Assembly: GCA_947167075.1 (NCBI GenBank)
Contig: CAMVGR010000001.1
Coordinates: forward strand, 186,001-250,000
Source: an uncultured Bacteroidales bacterium
GTDB lineage: Bacteria > Bacteroidota > Bacteroidia > Bacteroidales > P3
Reading direction: 5' to 3'
DNA: 64,000 nt
Shown: positions 36,226 to 45,315 of the stretch, in pieces
Layout: the number at the start of each line of letters is the position of its first letter
How positions within the stretch are numbered: position 1 is the first letter of the stretch
Made by a program: the position numbers and the translations under genes
The notes under the pieces: generated by a model
The model's database searches: none
Seen by the model: only the letters and a program-made list of their open reading frames with translations
What the model was told of the DNA's origin: nothing

Positions 36226-37305
36226 ATGAACAATAAGAAACTTACTCTTAGCCTATTGGCACTCGTCGCCTGTTGCCTAACAGCCTGCACCCCGCAGGCC
36301 GGCAAACCCGACACCAACCCCACCTTCGATGCCGCTGCCTCGCCTCGCGTGGTGCTACTCAACGAGGGAATATGGGGGTCGAACAATGCGTCGCTCTCTA
36401 TGATCGACAATCAGAAAGGCGAACTCGCCAACGGCTGGTTCGACGAGGCTAATGGACGTGGCCTAGGCGATGTGGCACAGGACATTGTGCTGTATGGTTC
36501 GAAGCTCTATGCCGTTGTCTCCGAATCGGGTAGCCTCGAAGTGATCGACACCGCCAGCGGTAAGTCGCAGCGTGTCGATTTAGGCAACCGCTACCCCCGC
36601 TATATCGCCACCGATGGCGGCTACCTCTACATCAGTTGCTACAATCCGCACAGTGTGATCCGTATCGACACCGCCACCCTCGCCATCGGTGCCACCTGCT
36701 TGCTAGGCGACTACCATCCCGAGGGTATGGCCATCGCTGGTGGACGGCTCTTTGTGGCCAGTTCGAACGTGAGCGATGCACAGGGCACATACAGCTACGA
36801 TTCGGTTATCTACGTGGTCGAATTGAGCGAGTTCGACAATCCTCAAGCCATTGTGGTGGGACACAATCCACAGCTAGTAGCTCGCCTCGACAACAGTCAC
36901 CTAGTGGTCAACTACTGGGGCGACTATGGAGAACATCCGGCAGGTTCAGCACTGGTCGATGCAAACACCCTATCTGTGGTGCAGCTCGATGCTAAGCTAA
37001 GCAATATGACTGTGCATCAGGGTCTCCTCTACGGGTACATATCCACCTACTCGTCCGACTACTCTTCGAAAACCACCGAGTATGTCACCATCGATGCCAA
37101 CGCTACTGTTACCCCCATTCTTCCCGATTGTGCCGTCGATAGGCCCTACGGCATCGGCGTGGATCCACGCAACGGCGACATCCTTATAGCTACCGATGGC
37201 AACTACAGCTCGACAGGCAGTGTGTATTGCTACACACGCGATGGAGAGCTGCGGTGGAAACAGTCGGCAGGCTACTTCCCATCCAAGTTCATCTTCCTCC
37301 CGTAG
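36226..37305 (+). CDS. BtuG-like surface lipoprotein (YncE-type beta-propeller)
   Basis: 359 residues: lipobox LTAC (Cys21), a Pro-rich linker, then seven-bladed propeller repeats of the YncE type (LNEGIWGSNNASLSMID; LYAVVSESGSLEVIDTASG; LYISCYNPHSVIRIDTATL; GYFPSKFIFLP at the end). In Bacteroides, BtuG lipoproteins of this fold bind cobalamin very tightly at the cell surface and cap BtuB. The position directly after the riboswitch-controlled btuB makes the same role likely here. Confidence 0.85.
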   Translation: MNNKKLTLSLLALVACCLTACTPQAGKPDTNPTFDAAASPRVVLLNEGIWGSNNASLSMIDNQKGELANGWFDEANGRGLGDVAQDIVLYGSKLYAVVSESGSLEVIDTASGKSQRVDLGNRYPRYIATDGGYLYISCYNPHSVIRIDTATLAIGATCLLGDYHPEGMAIAGGRLFVASSNVSDAQGTYSYDSVIYVVELSEFDNPQAIVVGHNPQLVARLDNSHLVVNYWGDYGEHPAGSALVDANTLSVVQLDAKLSNMTVHQGLLYGYISTYSSDYSSKTTEYVTIDANATVTPILPDCAVDRPYGIGVDPRNGDILIATDGNYSSTGSVYCYTRDGELRWKQSAGYFPSKFIFLP

Positions 37306-37448
37306 CCGAAGCCAATATCTGCTGCATAGGACCTCCATTGCAACGTGTGGAATGAATGCTGTTGCAAGAGGCTGATTTAGAGTATTATAACGAGGGTCCG
37401 TGGAGCTTTTTTCGTATGCAATAGCCTGAAAGACAGCCCCTTCTACCT

Positions 37449-37503
37449 ATCAACACCGTACTTCATCCGTACATGCACCGTACATGCACCGTAGATGAAC
37501 CGT
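37449..37503 (+). repeat. 11-bp tandem array, CCGT family, copy E
   Basis: Five 11-bp units identical in sequence and order to copy A at 2297-2351, including the closing AGATGAACCGT followed by GAC. The flanks outside the array differ. It lies in the 360-bp gap between the BtuG-like and LRR/T9SS genes, about 160 bp upstream of the latter. Confidence 0.92.
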
Positions 37504-37665
37504 GACTGCACGATCCACCCATGCACCATCTACTTTGTTGTCAAGAACAAGCCTACGTAGTAGGGGAAACGCATGAGCGACTGTCGATTAGGCGTTAGAA
37601 TTCTTTTTTGCACGAAGAAATGGTATTTGTGCACAATTTTTTGGTCGAATAGACGTTGTATATTT

Positions 37666-39102
37666 ATGTTTTTGAAAAAGTCGCTCGTTTTCATCCTCGC
37701 CTTGTTGCCCGCACTAATGGTTCGGGCGTTCGATTTCTCTGTCACAGTGGTCAGTGGTCAGACGCTCTATTTCAACTATGTGGAGGGTGGGGTAGAGGTG
37801 ACGCACCCGTCCGATGCCTCGGCCTATATCGATGCCTGGAAGGGGTACGATAAACCTACGGGAGCCCTCACCATCCCTTCCTATGTCACCACCGGCGACA
37901 CCACCTATTCGGTGTTGGCAGTTGGTGCGGTGGCTTTCTATGGCTGCGCCGATCTCACCAAGGTGACAGTAGGCGAGGGGGTGACCACGGTAGACAACTA
38001 TGCCTTCTCCTTCTGCACGTCGGTGACCGAGCTACACTTGCCGACTACACTACAGAGTCTTGGCAATCAGGCCTTCGCCAATATGAGCCTGCTGGCCGAC
38101 ATGTGGCTCACTTCGGACCTCTTGCCGCAGACCCACACCTATACCTTCTACAATACTACACTGTCGCAATGCACCCTCCATGTCGGATGCAGCCTGCTCG
38201 ACTCTGCCCTCGTAAAGGCTCCGTGGAGCGGGTTCGGCTCGGTGGTGAGCACGGGCTGCAAGGCTACAATCACCGTGCTGTCGAGCAATGCCGAGTATGG
38301 AACCACGACGGGCAGTGGCAGTTACGATGTCGGGTCGAAAGTGACAATAGCGGCCATCGCTGCCGAAGGCTACCATTTCGTGAGCTGGAACGACGGCGAC
38401 ACGCTCAATCCCAGAATCGTAGAGGCCACGAATGACAGTACCTTCATTGCCACCTTCATGGCCAATGCAACCCAACCACCCGTACAATCCGACACGGTAT
38501 ACATCCACGACACCGTCACCCTGATGGATACGGTGTATGTGTATGTGCCGGTCTACGACACGGGAGATGTGCACGACACTGTGTACTATGCTGTTACTGT
38601 GCACGACACCCTCTATTCGACCGACACGGTATACCTGAGCGAAGTTGTCCACGACACACTGATGCCCACTTTCTTCAATCTGCAAGTGTCTAGCACCAAC
38701 CCACAGTTGGGTGTGGGAGTCGGTTCGGCCCTGCTTCCGGCGGGTGCTGAAGTGGAGATATGTGGCCTGCCACTGGAGGGTGCACGCTTTGTGTCGTGGG
38801 AGGATGGCAGCACGGATAATCCCCGCAAAGTGACGGTGAAAGGTGCCTATACCTACACGGCTTCCTTCGAACAGCTGGGAACGACCATTGCTGAACCGGC
38901 AACGTGGACCTGTGGAACCACGGGTAGACGATTGAGTGTGAGCGGTGTGGAGGGTAGGAGCGTGAGGCTGTATGACACGTCGGGCCGCCTGCTATTGGAG
39001 CAGCACCATGCTGCAGACAGGCTGGTGGTCGACCTTCCAGCATTGGGAGTATACCTGGTGCAGGTCGACGATGGGCCAGCGCGTCGAATTGTAGCGAAAT
39101 AA
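37666..39102 (+). CDS. T9SS-exported leucine-rich-repeat / InlB-repeat surface protein
   Basis: 478 residues from ATG at 37666 (MFLKKSLVFILALLPALMVRA, a signal peptide). Order: LRR_5/BspA-type repeats (VAFYGCADLTKVTVGEGVTT; FSFCTSVTELHLPTTLQSLG), one bacterial InlB-type repeat (GSYDVGSKVTIAAIAAEGYH; SWNDGD), a low-complexity spacer with recurrent HDTV/DTVY units (about 290-345), a second InlB-like repeat (ARFVSWEDGSTDNPRKV) and a T9SS sorting domain (RSVRLYDTSGRLLLEQH to the end). It is likely a surface adhesin. Confidence 0.83.
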   Translation: MFLKKSLVFILALLPALMVRAFDFSVTVVSGQTLYFNYVEGGVEVTHPSDASAYIDAWKGYDKPTGALTIPSYVTTGDTTYSVLAVGAVAFYGCADLTKVTVGEGVTTVDNYAFSFCTSVTELHLPTTLQSLGNQAFANMSLLADMWLTSDLLPQTHTYTFYNTTLSQCTLHVGCSLLDSALVKAPWSGFGSVVSTGCKATITVLSSNAEYGTTTGSGSYDVGSKVTIAAIAAEGYHFVSWNDGDTLNPRIVEATNDSTFIATFMANATQPPVQSDTVYIHDTVTLMDTVYVYVPVYDTGDVHDTVYYAVTVHDTLYSTDTVYLSEVVHDTLMPTFFNLQVSSTNPQLGVGVGSALLPAGAEVEICGLPLEGARFVSWEDGSTDNPRKVTVKGAYTYTASFEQLGTTIAEPATWTCGTTGRRLSVSGVEGRSVRLYDTSGRLLLEQHHAADRLVVDLPALGVYLVQVDDGPARRIVAK

Positions 39103-39136
39103 CAGACAATCAGAGTATATAAAAATAGCGAACAAT

Positions 39137-40537
39137 ATGAAACTACAGTTTATGGGAGCCACCCGCGAGGTGACGGGAAGCAAGCACTTGATAACCACTC
39201 GTAGTGGATTGAAAATACTGCTCGATTGCGGAATGTACCAAGGCAAGGGCTTGGAGACCGATGCCATGAACCGCGATTTGGGATTCGATCCTACCGAGAT
39301 AGACTACCTGATATTGAGCCATGCCCATATCGACCACAGTGGCCTCATACCGTACATCTACAAGCATGGCTTCCGTGGTACAGTGCTCTGCACCCCTGCC
39401 ACACGCGACCTTTGTGCCATCATGTTGGCCGATGCAGGCCGCATACAGGAGCAGGATACAGAGACCTTCAACAAGAAACGCAAGGCCAACGGAGAAGAAC
39501 CAGTGGAACCCATCTACGACGAACAGGATGCACAGGCCTGTATGAGCTGTTTTATCAGTGTGCCCTACCATAAGCTGTTCAATATCGAGGGCGAGGTGAT
39601 GGTGGAATTCTTCGACGCAGGCCATATCTTGGGGTCGGCTTTTGTATATCTAGAGATAAAAGAAGGCCGCCGCAAGATACGTCTCGGCTTCACAGGCGAC
39701 ATCGGACGCTACGACAAGCAGATACTGAAAGACCCGGAACCATTCCCCCAGGTGGACTATCTGATCATGGAAAGCACCTATGGCGACCGGCTGCACGAGA
39801 GCCTGTCCGATGCCGAGCAGGAGTTGTTGATGGCGGTGCTCGACACCTGCACCAAGAAGAAAGGGAAACTGATCATACCCAGCTTTGCCATCGGTCGTGC
39901 TCAAGAGATAATCTATGCGCTCGATCGCTTGGAACATGCGCGACTGCTGCCCGACATCGATGTGTTTGTGGATAGTCCCCTTTCAATCAGTGCAACCAAT
40001 ATAATGCGTCTGCACACAGAGTGTTTCAATCATGATATCGCCGAATATTGCCAGACCGACCCCGACCCATTTGGCTTCGACCGTCTGCACTATATACAGA
40101 GCGTGATGGAGAGTAAGCAGCTCAATATCCGTCACAAGCCATGTGTGATAATCGCCGCCAGTGGCATGATGGAAGCAGGACGTGTGAAACACCACTTGGC
40201 CAACCATATCGACAATCCGGCCACCACTATTCTCTGTGTGGGCTACTGCGAGCCTTCGACGTTGGGTGCCAAGATAATGCGTGGCGACGAAGAGGTCAGC
40301 ATCTTTGGTCAGCGTCACAAAGTGCGTGCCGAGTTGCGACGCATCGACTCGCTGTCGGGTCATGGTGACTACAGCGAGATGATTCGCTATATCTCATGTC
40401 AGAACAAGAACCGCGTGAAACAGCTGTTCCTTGTGCATGGCGAGGAAGCCACACAAGAGCATTTTGCTGCTACACTTGCCGAGGCCGGATGGAAGCATGT
40501 GTCGATACCAACGTTCCGTGAAGAGGTGGAACTCTGA
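39137..40537 (+). CDS. Beta-CASP metallo-beta-lactamase-fold RNA nuclease
   Basis: 466 residues. The MBL zinc motif SHAHIDHSG (H62, H64, D66, H67), GHILGSAFV, the later FTGDIGRYD and IMESTYGDR, and beta-CASP/RMMBL motifs (SFAIGRAQEIIYAL; VIIAASGMMEAGRVKHHLANH; IDSLSGHGDYSEM) identify a CPSF73/YsH1-like nuclease of the RNA-processing beta-CASP family. There is no signal peptide. It is followed by a secreted nuclease gene 55 bp later, possibly one operon. Confidence 0.9.
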   Translation: MKLQFMGATREVTGSKHLITTRSGLKILLDCGMYQGKGLETDAMNRDLGFDPTEIDYLILSHAHIDHSGLIPYIYKHGFRGTVLCTPATRDLCAIMLADAGRIQEQDTETFNKKRKANGEEPVEPIYDEQDAQACMSCFISVPYHKLFNIEGEVMVEFFDAGHILGSAFVYLEIKEGRRKIRLGFTGDIGRYDKQILKDPEPFPQVDYLIMESTYGDRLHESLSDAEQELLMAVLDTCTKKKGKLIIPSFAIGRAQEIIYALDRLEHARLLPDIDVFVDSPLSISATNIMRLHTECFNHDIAEYCQTDPDPFGFDRLHYIQSVMESKQLNIRHKPCVIIAASGMMEAGRVKHHLANHIDNPATTILCVGYCEPSTLGAKIMRGDEEVSIFGQRHKVRAELRRIDSLSGHGDYSEMIRYISCQNKNRVKQLFLVHGEEATQEHFAATLAEAGWKHVSIPTFREEVEL

Positions 40538-40591
40538 GAAAAAGCAAAATAGAACACAATAAAAACAATATCCGCTCGTTGTAACTAAACA

Positions 40592-41386
40592 ATGAAGTTT
40601 GGACAGACCATAGACAGAACATGTGTGACACTGCATGCAATAGTGATTGCGGCAGTGTTGCTGTCGTGCTCGTCGGGGATGCCAGGCGACCGTTTCGTAG
40701 GTCCCCAAAACGACCTGAAAGGGATTGAGATACCGCACTACGAGTGCGACGAGGATATTGTAACCCATTTGGGATACGTGGCATCGTACAATCACACCAC
40801 ACTGATACCCAACTGGGTGGCGTGGGAGTTGACTGCCGAGGAGATGAGCGATGCGTACGATTTCCAGTGTTCGTTCAGCCGCGATCCCATTGTCGACTAC
40901 CCTAAAGCGAGCCGTGAGGACTACTCCAACACGGGATGGGACAAGGGCCATATGGCTCCGCGGGCAGATATGAAATGGAGTGGACAGGCTCTGGAAGAGA
41001 GTTATTACTTCACCAATATATGTCCACAGCATCATACGATGAACAGTGGTGCATGGCGAAAGATAGAAGAACTGACACGCCGTGTTGCCCGTCGATATGG
41101 TAATGTGTATGTGGTTTGTGGCCCTATAGTGGGAACGGGACACTACGGAACCATCGGAAAAGCTGGTGTGGTCGTCCCAGATGCTTATTTCAAGGCCTTG
41201 GCAATAGAGACGGAAACGGGTTTCCAAACGGTAGGATTCCTGGTAAGTAATGACCATCAAGACGGTTCCCCGCGAAGCTACGCGGTAAGTGTAGACAGCG
41301 TGGAGTCTGTTATAGAGCGGAATCTATTCCCCAATGTGGCAGAAGAGGCAGAGAAAGAATACGAATGGACAGTATGGAAGAATTGA
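40592..41386 (+). CDS. DNA/RNA non-specific endonuclease (NUC1 family) lipoprotein
   Basis: 264 residues with an N-terminal hydrophobic signal and lipobox-like LLSC. The catalytic motif is DKGHMAPRADMKWSG (H120 as general base, DxGH variant of DRGH) with the metal-binding asparagine in YYFTNICPQHHTMNSGAW. Such enzymes cleave single- and double-stranded nucleic acid outside the cytoplasm, for nutrient scavenging or competition. The next gene, a small lipoprotein, follows after 16 bp. Confidence 0.9.
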   Translation: MKFGQTIDRTCVTLHAIVIAAVLLSCSSGMPGDRFVGPQNDLKGIEIPHYECDEDIVTHLGYVASYNHTTLIPNWVAWELTAEEMSDAYDFQCSFSRDPIVDYPKASREDYSNTGWDKGHMAPRADMKWSGQALEESYYFTNICPQHHTMNSGAWRKIEELTRRVARRYGNVYVVCGPIVGTGHYGTIGKAGVVVPDAYFKALAIETETGFQTVGFLVSNDHQDGSPRSYAVSVDSVESVIERNLFPNVAEEAEKEYEWTVWKN

Positions 41387-41402
41387 ACAAATACATTGCA
41401 AT

Positions 41403-41852
41403 ATGAATATTAATTACATCTTGATTGCTATCACAATTACCGCTATGCTGGCGGGGTGTAAACATGAGAATAAGGATTTTGCACCTGTAAGCGACCCACA
41501 AGAAGCTGCGGGTATAGAGCAGACAGAACCCCAAAACCAGCCAGAGCTGGTGCCGGTGCTTCGCAAAGCACAACCTGTCAAGGCCGTTTCCAATGCAAAA
41601 CAGACCTCTGCTAATACACAGACGAATACAAAACAGGCACAACCGGCGAATCAGAAGGGTGAAAAATTATATGTGGAAACGGATGGTGCACAGGGTCGTG
41701 TGTGGGGATATGTGACCATGAATGGCGATCGTGGCACGGGAACAATACACGATTGGGATGAAAACACATGGGCTGTGAGTGTCACTCGGCATGGAAATGA
41801 ACTCTTTGCAGTTGACCAAAACTCGCGTCTTTACGTCTTCAAAATGAAATAA
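41403..41852 (+). CDS. Small lipoprotein with C-terminal beta domain
   Basis: 149 residues from ATG at 41403 (MNINYILIAITITAMLAGC, lipobox LAGC). A Pro/Gln/Thr-rich disordered linker (about 25-85) leads to a 60-residue domain (KLYVETDGAQGRVWGYVTMN, DWDENTWAVSVTRHGNELFA). No family is recognised with certainty. It is probably co-transcribed with the NUC1 nuclease. Confidence 0.65.
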   Translation: MNINYILIAITITAMLAGCKHENKDFAPVSDPQEAAGIEQTEPQNQPELVPVLRKAQPVKAVSNAKQTSANTQTNTKQAQPANQKGEKLYVETDGAQGRVWGYVTMNGDRGTGTIHDWDENTWAVSVTRHGNELFAVDQNSRLYVFKMK

Positions 41853-41906
41853 GAGCATAGAATCAACAAAGTATAAACCCTCTAAAGAGGAAAGATTATA
41901 GAAAAA

Positions 41907-42758
41907 ATGAAATATACAACAGAAGAACTTCAAAACATTGCGACACAAGTGCGTCGTGATATTCTCCGAATGACTACCAATGCAAAGAGTGGACATCCTG
42001 GAGGATCGATGGGAACAGCAGACTGGTTTGTGGCCATGCAATTCAATATTATGGACTTCGATCCGGCGAAATTTACAATGAGTGGGGAAGGAGAGGATAT
42101 GCTGTTTGTTTCACAAGGCCATATCACCCCAGTTATTTATAGTACGATGGCTCGTCGTGGCTATTTCCCTGTCGAGGAGTTGAATACTTTCCGTAAGTTC
42201 GGTACACGTCTGCAGGGACACCCTTCGACGGCACACAACCTACCAGGAATACGCATGGCTAGTGGTTCGCTGGGCCAAGGATTGAGTGTTGGTGTCGGTG
42301 CCGCTCTCGGTAAGAAGATGACCGGCGACAAGCACCTTGTCTTTACCATGCATGGCGATGGCGAGCTGGAAGAGGGACAGATATGGGAGGCTGCCATGTT
42401 TGCCGGTGCCAAACATGTCGACAATCTAATAGCAACAGTGGACTATAACAACCAGCAAATTGATGCTACGGTGGACGAGGTGATGAGCTTAGGCGACCTT
42501 AAAGCCAAGTTTGAAGCCTTCATGTGGAAAGTACTCGTGATAGACAATGGCAACGATATGCAGCAGGTACTGGATGGTATGGCTAAAGCTAAGTCTATGA
42601 CTGGTCAGGGGAGTCCGATATGTGTTATCTTGAAGACCAAGATGGGGTATGGTGTCGACTTCATGCAAGACACTAATAAATACCACGGTTCTGTTCTCAG
42701 TGCCGACGATCTTCCTAAGGCCCTTTCTCAATTAAAGGAGACGCTCGGAGATTTTTAA
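41907..42758 (+). CDS. Transketolase N-terminal subunit, unpaired
   Basis: 283 residues matching the thiamine-diphosphate-binding half of split transketolases: AKSGHPGGSMGTADW (19-23 and following), VSQGHITPVIYS, GSLGQGLSVGVGAALG, and the GDGELEEGQIWEA ThDP motif with NNQQID. Split transketolase normally needs a C-terminal subunit of about 310 residues encoded next door. Here the next gene is an aquaporin on the opposite strand, so the partner must be elsewhere. It ends at a terminator at 42780. Confidence 0.93.
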   Translation: MKYTTEELQNIATQVRRDILRMTTNAKSGHPGGSMGTADWFVAMQFNIMDFDPAKFTMSGEGEDMLFVSQGHITPVIYSTMARRGYFPVEELNTFRKFGTRLQGHPSTAHNLPGIRMASGSLGQGLSVGVGAALGKKMTGDKHLVFTMHGDGELEEGQIWEAAMFAGAKHVDNLIATVDYNNQQIDATVDEVMSLGDLKAKFEAFMWKVLVIDNGNDMQQVLDGMAKAKSMTGQGSPICVILKTKMGYGVDFMQDTNKYHGSVLSADDLPKALSQLKETLGDF

Positions 42759-42779
42759 GTCTTTCGTACAAACAATAAG

Positions 42780-42821
42780 ATACCCTCGGAAGCAGAATTG
42801 CCTTCGAGGGTATACTTTTTT
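42780..42821 (+). terminator. Bidirectional terminator between transketolase and aquaporin genes
   Basis: ATACCCTCGGAAGCA pairs with TGCCTTCGAGGGTAT around a four-base loop, followed by TACTTTTTT. It sits between convergent genes and could serve both strands. Confidence 0.9.
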
Positions 42822-42833
42822 AGAAGCTAATTG

Positions 42834-43547
42834 TTATTTCGTCTTGGGTGCAAGGCATCTGTAAGCGAGGCCAGCAAGAGCGGCACCTACGAGCGGGGCC
42901 ACGATGAAGAGCCACAACTGGCTGCAAGCACTCCAGGTGGCGCAGTCGCTGAAGAGGGCCTGGCTCAACGAGCGGGCGGGGTTGACACTGGTGTTGGTCA
43001 GCGGGATGCTGATGAGGTGGATGAGCACCAGGGTGAGACCGATAGCAAGACCAGCGAACTTACCGTTGGCGTGGCGGTCGTCGGTGACACCGAGAATGAC
43101 CATCAGGAAGACGAAGGTCAGCAGAGCCTCTACCAAGAAGGCACCCCACATGCTGACGCTTAAGTAATCAGTGTTGCCCGTGGCGGCGGCGAAATCGGCA
43201 CCGTAACCGTTGGCAGCGAAGACACCTGTGGCACCCATGCCAGCGGCATTCCAGATGCAGAGCAGCACAGCACCGGCGATGATGGCACCGACGCACTGGC
43301 TCACCCAGTAAAGGAGCATGTCCTTAAGACTCATGCGTCCATTGATCCACACACCGAACGAGACGGCGGGATTCAGGTGGGCACCGCTGATGTGACCCAC
43401 ACCATAGGCCATGGCAATGACAGTGAGGCCGAAAGCGATGGCCACACCGAGGAAACCGACGTGTCCGAACAGTGCGGTTCCGCAACCGCCGAGCACTAGC
43501 ACGAATGTACCTAGACATTCGGCAAACATTTTGTTGCAAATCTTCAT
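42834..43547 (-). CDS. aqpZ: Aquaporin (MIP family)
   Basis: 237 residues with six transmembrane segments and both pore NPA motifs (SGAHLNPAVSFG; NTSVNPARSLSQAL), plus the AEXXGTFXLV N-terminal signature (AECLGTFVLVLGG). The second half carries the GxxxA-rich helix LAIGLTLVLIHLISIPLT typical of AqpZ water channels rather than GlpF. It is monocistronic and convergent with the transketolase half. Confidence 0.93.
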   Translation of the reverse strand: MKICNKMFAECLGTFVLVLGGCGTALFGHVGFLGVAIAFGLTVIAMAYGVGHISGAHLNPAVSFGVWINGRMSLKDMLLYWVSQCVGAIIAGAVLLCIWNAAGMGATGVFAANGYGADFAAATGNTDYLSVSMWGAFLVEALLTFVFLMVILGVTDDRHANGKFAGLAIGLTLVLIHLISIPLTNTSVNPARSLSQALFSDCATWSACSQLWLFIVAPLVGAALAGLAYRCLAPKTK

Positions 43548-43609
43548 AATGTTATTACTTTTAGTTAAACATTGAAATTTGACCTTTTAACGATTATTTA
43601 GAATAATTA

Positions 43610-43652
43610 TTGCGCTTAAAGGACAACTATCAAAGAAAAAAATGTATTTTTG
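43610..43652 (+). promoter_or_regulatory. Promoter very close to the DUF362 start codon
   Basis: TATTTTTG at 43645-43652 with a partial -33 element (TTG at 43610-43612; spacing 32). The box ends eight bases before the ATG at 43661, so the mRNA may have a very short leader or none. Confidence 0.5.
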
Positions 43653-43660
43653 TCGCCATT

Positions 43661-44647
43661 ATGAGACATAGGGTTTTGTATTTTATTGCCATTATTACAT
43701 TGGTAAACAGTACAATAGTATGTGCACAAAAGAGTCTTACCCCACTGGCTTACGAGCCAACATGTGGAGAGGAGGAATCTGTAGTATATTTCACACGTGA
43801 CATCAGTGCAGAATCGCTGGTGAATATCTTTGATGCTTTAGGTGTAGAGCCCAATGGTCGTGTGGCAGTGAAGATCAGCACTGGCGAGTCGCAGCAGAGT
43901 CACCAGCTGGCACCGGAGCTCATCATGCCGCTGGTGGAGCGCGTGCACGGCACGCTGGTGGAATGCAACACAGCCTATCCGCTCTCCTCGCGTGCTAAAA
44001 CCAAAAGCCATAAGAAAGAAGTGTCGAAACGCGGTTACGGCTACGTGGATATCATGGATGCTGAGGGCACCATGCGCCTGCCGGTCAGGGACACCACCTA
44101 TATCAAATACGACGAGGTGGGGAGCCATCTGGCCAACTACGACTTCATGATAGATCTGTCGCACTTCAAGGGGCACGCCATGGGCGGTTTCGGCGGAGCG
44201 TTAAAGAACCTTTCCATCGGCGTGGCTTCGCGCAGCGGCAAGTTCTACATTCACTCGGCAGGTGCCACCAGCAGCCATTGGAAGACCGCCGAGCAGGACG
44301 CCTTCCTCGAATGCATGGCCACCGCCGCCGAGGCGGTGCATCGCTATTTTAAACAGGATGGACGCAATATCGTCTACATCAACGTGATGAACAACCTCTC
44401 GGTCGACTGCGACTGCGACGGACACCCCGCCACACCGCGCATGAAGGACGTGGGCATCCTGGCCTCCACCGACCCCGTGGCCCTCGACAAGGCCTGCCTC
44501 GACCTCGTCTTCGGCCACGAGAACACAGAAGGTGACGATGCTGGCCCCTTACAGGAGCGCGTCAACAATAAGCACGGTACTCACATCATCACTCACGCCG
44601 AGCGCCTCGGCCTGGGCTGCAGTCGCTACCGCCTGGTGAAACTATAG
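43661..44647 (+). CDS. Secreted DUF362-domain protein
   Basis: 328 residues from ATG at 43661 (MRHRVLYFIAIITLVNSTIVCAQ, a signal peptide). A longer TTG-started frame overlaps the promoter and is rejected. The DUF362 pattern is clear: VAVKISTGESQ, FMIDLSHFKGHAMGGFGGALKN, IGVASRSGK and ILASTDPVALDKACLDL. DUF362 proteins often accompany ferredoxins; no 4Fe-4S cluster is present in this one. The function is not established. Its G/C content rises towards the 3' end. Confidence 0.85.
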   Translation: MRHRVLYFIAIITLVNSTIVCAQKSLTPLAYEPTCGEEESVVYFTRDISAESLVNIFDALGVEPNGRVAVKISTGESQQSHQLAPELIMPLVERVHGTLVECNTAYPLSSRAKTKSHKKEVSKRGYGYVDIMDAEGTMRLPVRDTTYIKYDEVGSHLANYDFMIDLSHFKGHAMGGFGGALKNLSIGVASRSGKFYIHSAGATSSHWKTAEQDAFLECMATAAEAVHRYFKQDGRNIVYINVMNNLSVDCDCDGHPATPRMKDVGILASTDPVALDKACLDLVFGHENTEGDDAGPLQERVNNKHGTHIITHAERLGLGCSRYRLVKL

Positions 44648-44713
44648 CATCTCCCCACTCTCGGCATACTGCGACACCCGTATTCACGTCACCTATACTC
44701 CCCCCCCCGAGCG

Positions 44714-44779
44714 GAGCAATTTTCGAGCGGACCTGGAGCGGAGTTAGAGCGGAGTTAGAGCGGACCTGGACAATAGTGG
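44714..44779 (+). repeat. 11-bp tandem array, GAGCGG family
   Basis: Six 11-bp units with GAG or GAC starts: the middle pair (44736-44757) are both GAGCGGAGTTA, flanked on each side by GAGCGGACCTG (44725-44735 and 44758-44768). It lies in the 200-bp convergent gap between the DUF362 gene and the Fic remnant; nothing else is seen there except an AATGCGTTAATGTG-like 8-bp pair near 44820 on the minus strand. Confidence 0.85.
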
Positions 44780-44847
44780 GGGGTTGAAAGCGGAGAACGG
44801 AGAGCAACTGCCCAATACCCTCACATTAACGCATTGTCGTGTTGCCC

Positions 44848-45315
44848 TTATGAGATTCTTGATTCGTTAATGATTTCCCAGAGGCCTTTCTTGTCAGAGC
44901 CTATACGGCGGATGCAGTTGCAGGCTTGTAAAGTCTTTATCGTCCTTGCAATCGTGGGGCGCGAAACACCGCACACTGCCGCCAACTGTTCATAGGAATA
45001 GTCTGGATGCATGCCGATAGCCGCCAACACAGCTTGCTGTGTCTTGGAAAGCCGAGGTGTATCGACACGTTTTACAGTATCATTTACAGTATCATTTACA
45101 GTATCATCCCCGTCGCTCATCAGTCCATCCTCGATGACAACCTTGGTCTCCGACTCCGTCAGACTGTTTCCTTCCAGTGCGTTACTGGTATAGGTCAGCC
45201 CCACACGGTAGTATTCACGTAGCGAATTCAGCGTCTCTGGTGGCAGAGGCCGATAAGCAGAAAGCTTTCGGTTGTTCTCGTCAGCTTGATTGTATTTCCT
45301 TGGTAATTCCGTCAT
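44848..45315 (-). pseudogene. Fic-family protein with the catalytic core deleted
   Basis: 155 residues. The N-terminus has the Fic auto-inhibitory region (LTYTSNALEGNSLTESETKV, with the S/TxxxE(G/N) type motif) and the C-terminus has a winged helix-turn-helix (QQAVLAAIGMHPDYSYEQLA; VSRPTIARTIKTLQ). The roughly 200-residue core with HPFxxGNGR that should lie between is missing and replaced by a short DTVN repeat segment (about 68-82) encoded by a perfect 12-bp triplication. It is probably an in-frame deletion remnant; it could still bind DNA. Confidence 0.7.
45071..45106 (+). repeat. 12-bp triplication inside the Fic remnant
   Basis: Three perfect copies of TTTACAGTATCA (plus strand), translating on the minus strand as DTVN repeats at the junction of the deleted core. 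Confidence 0.9.
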
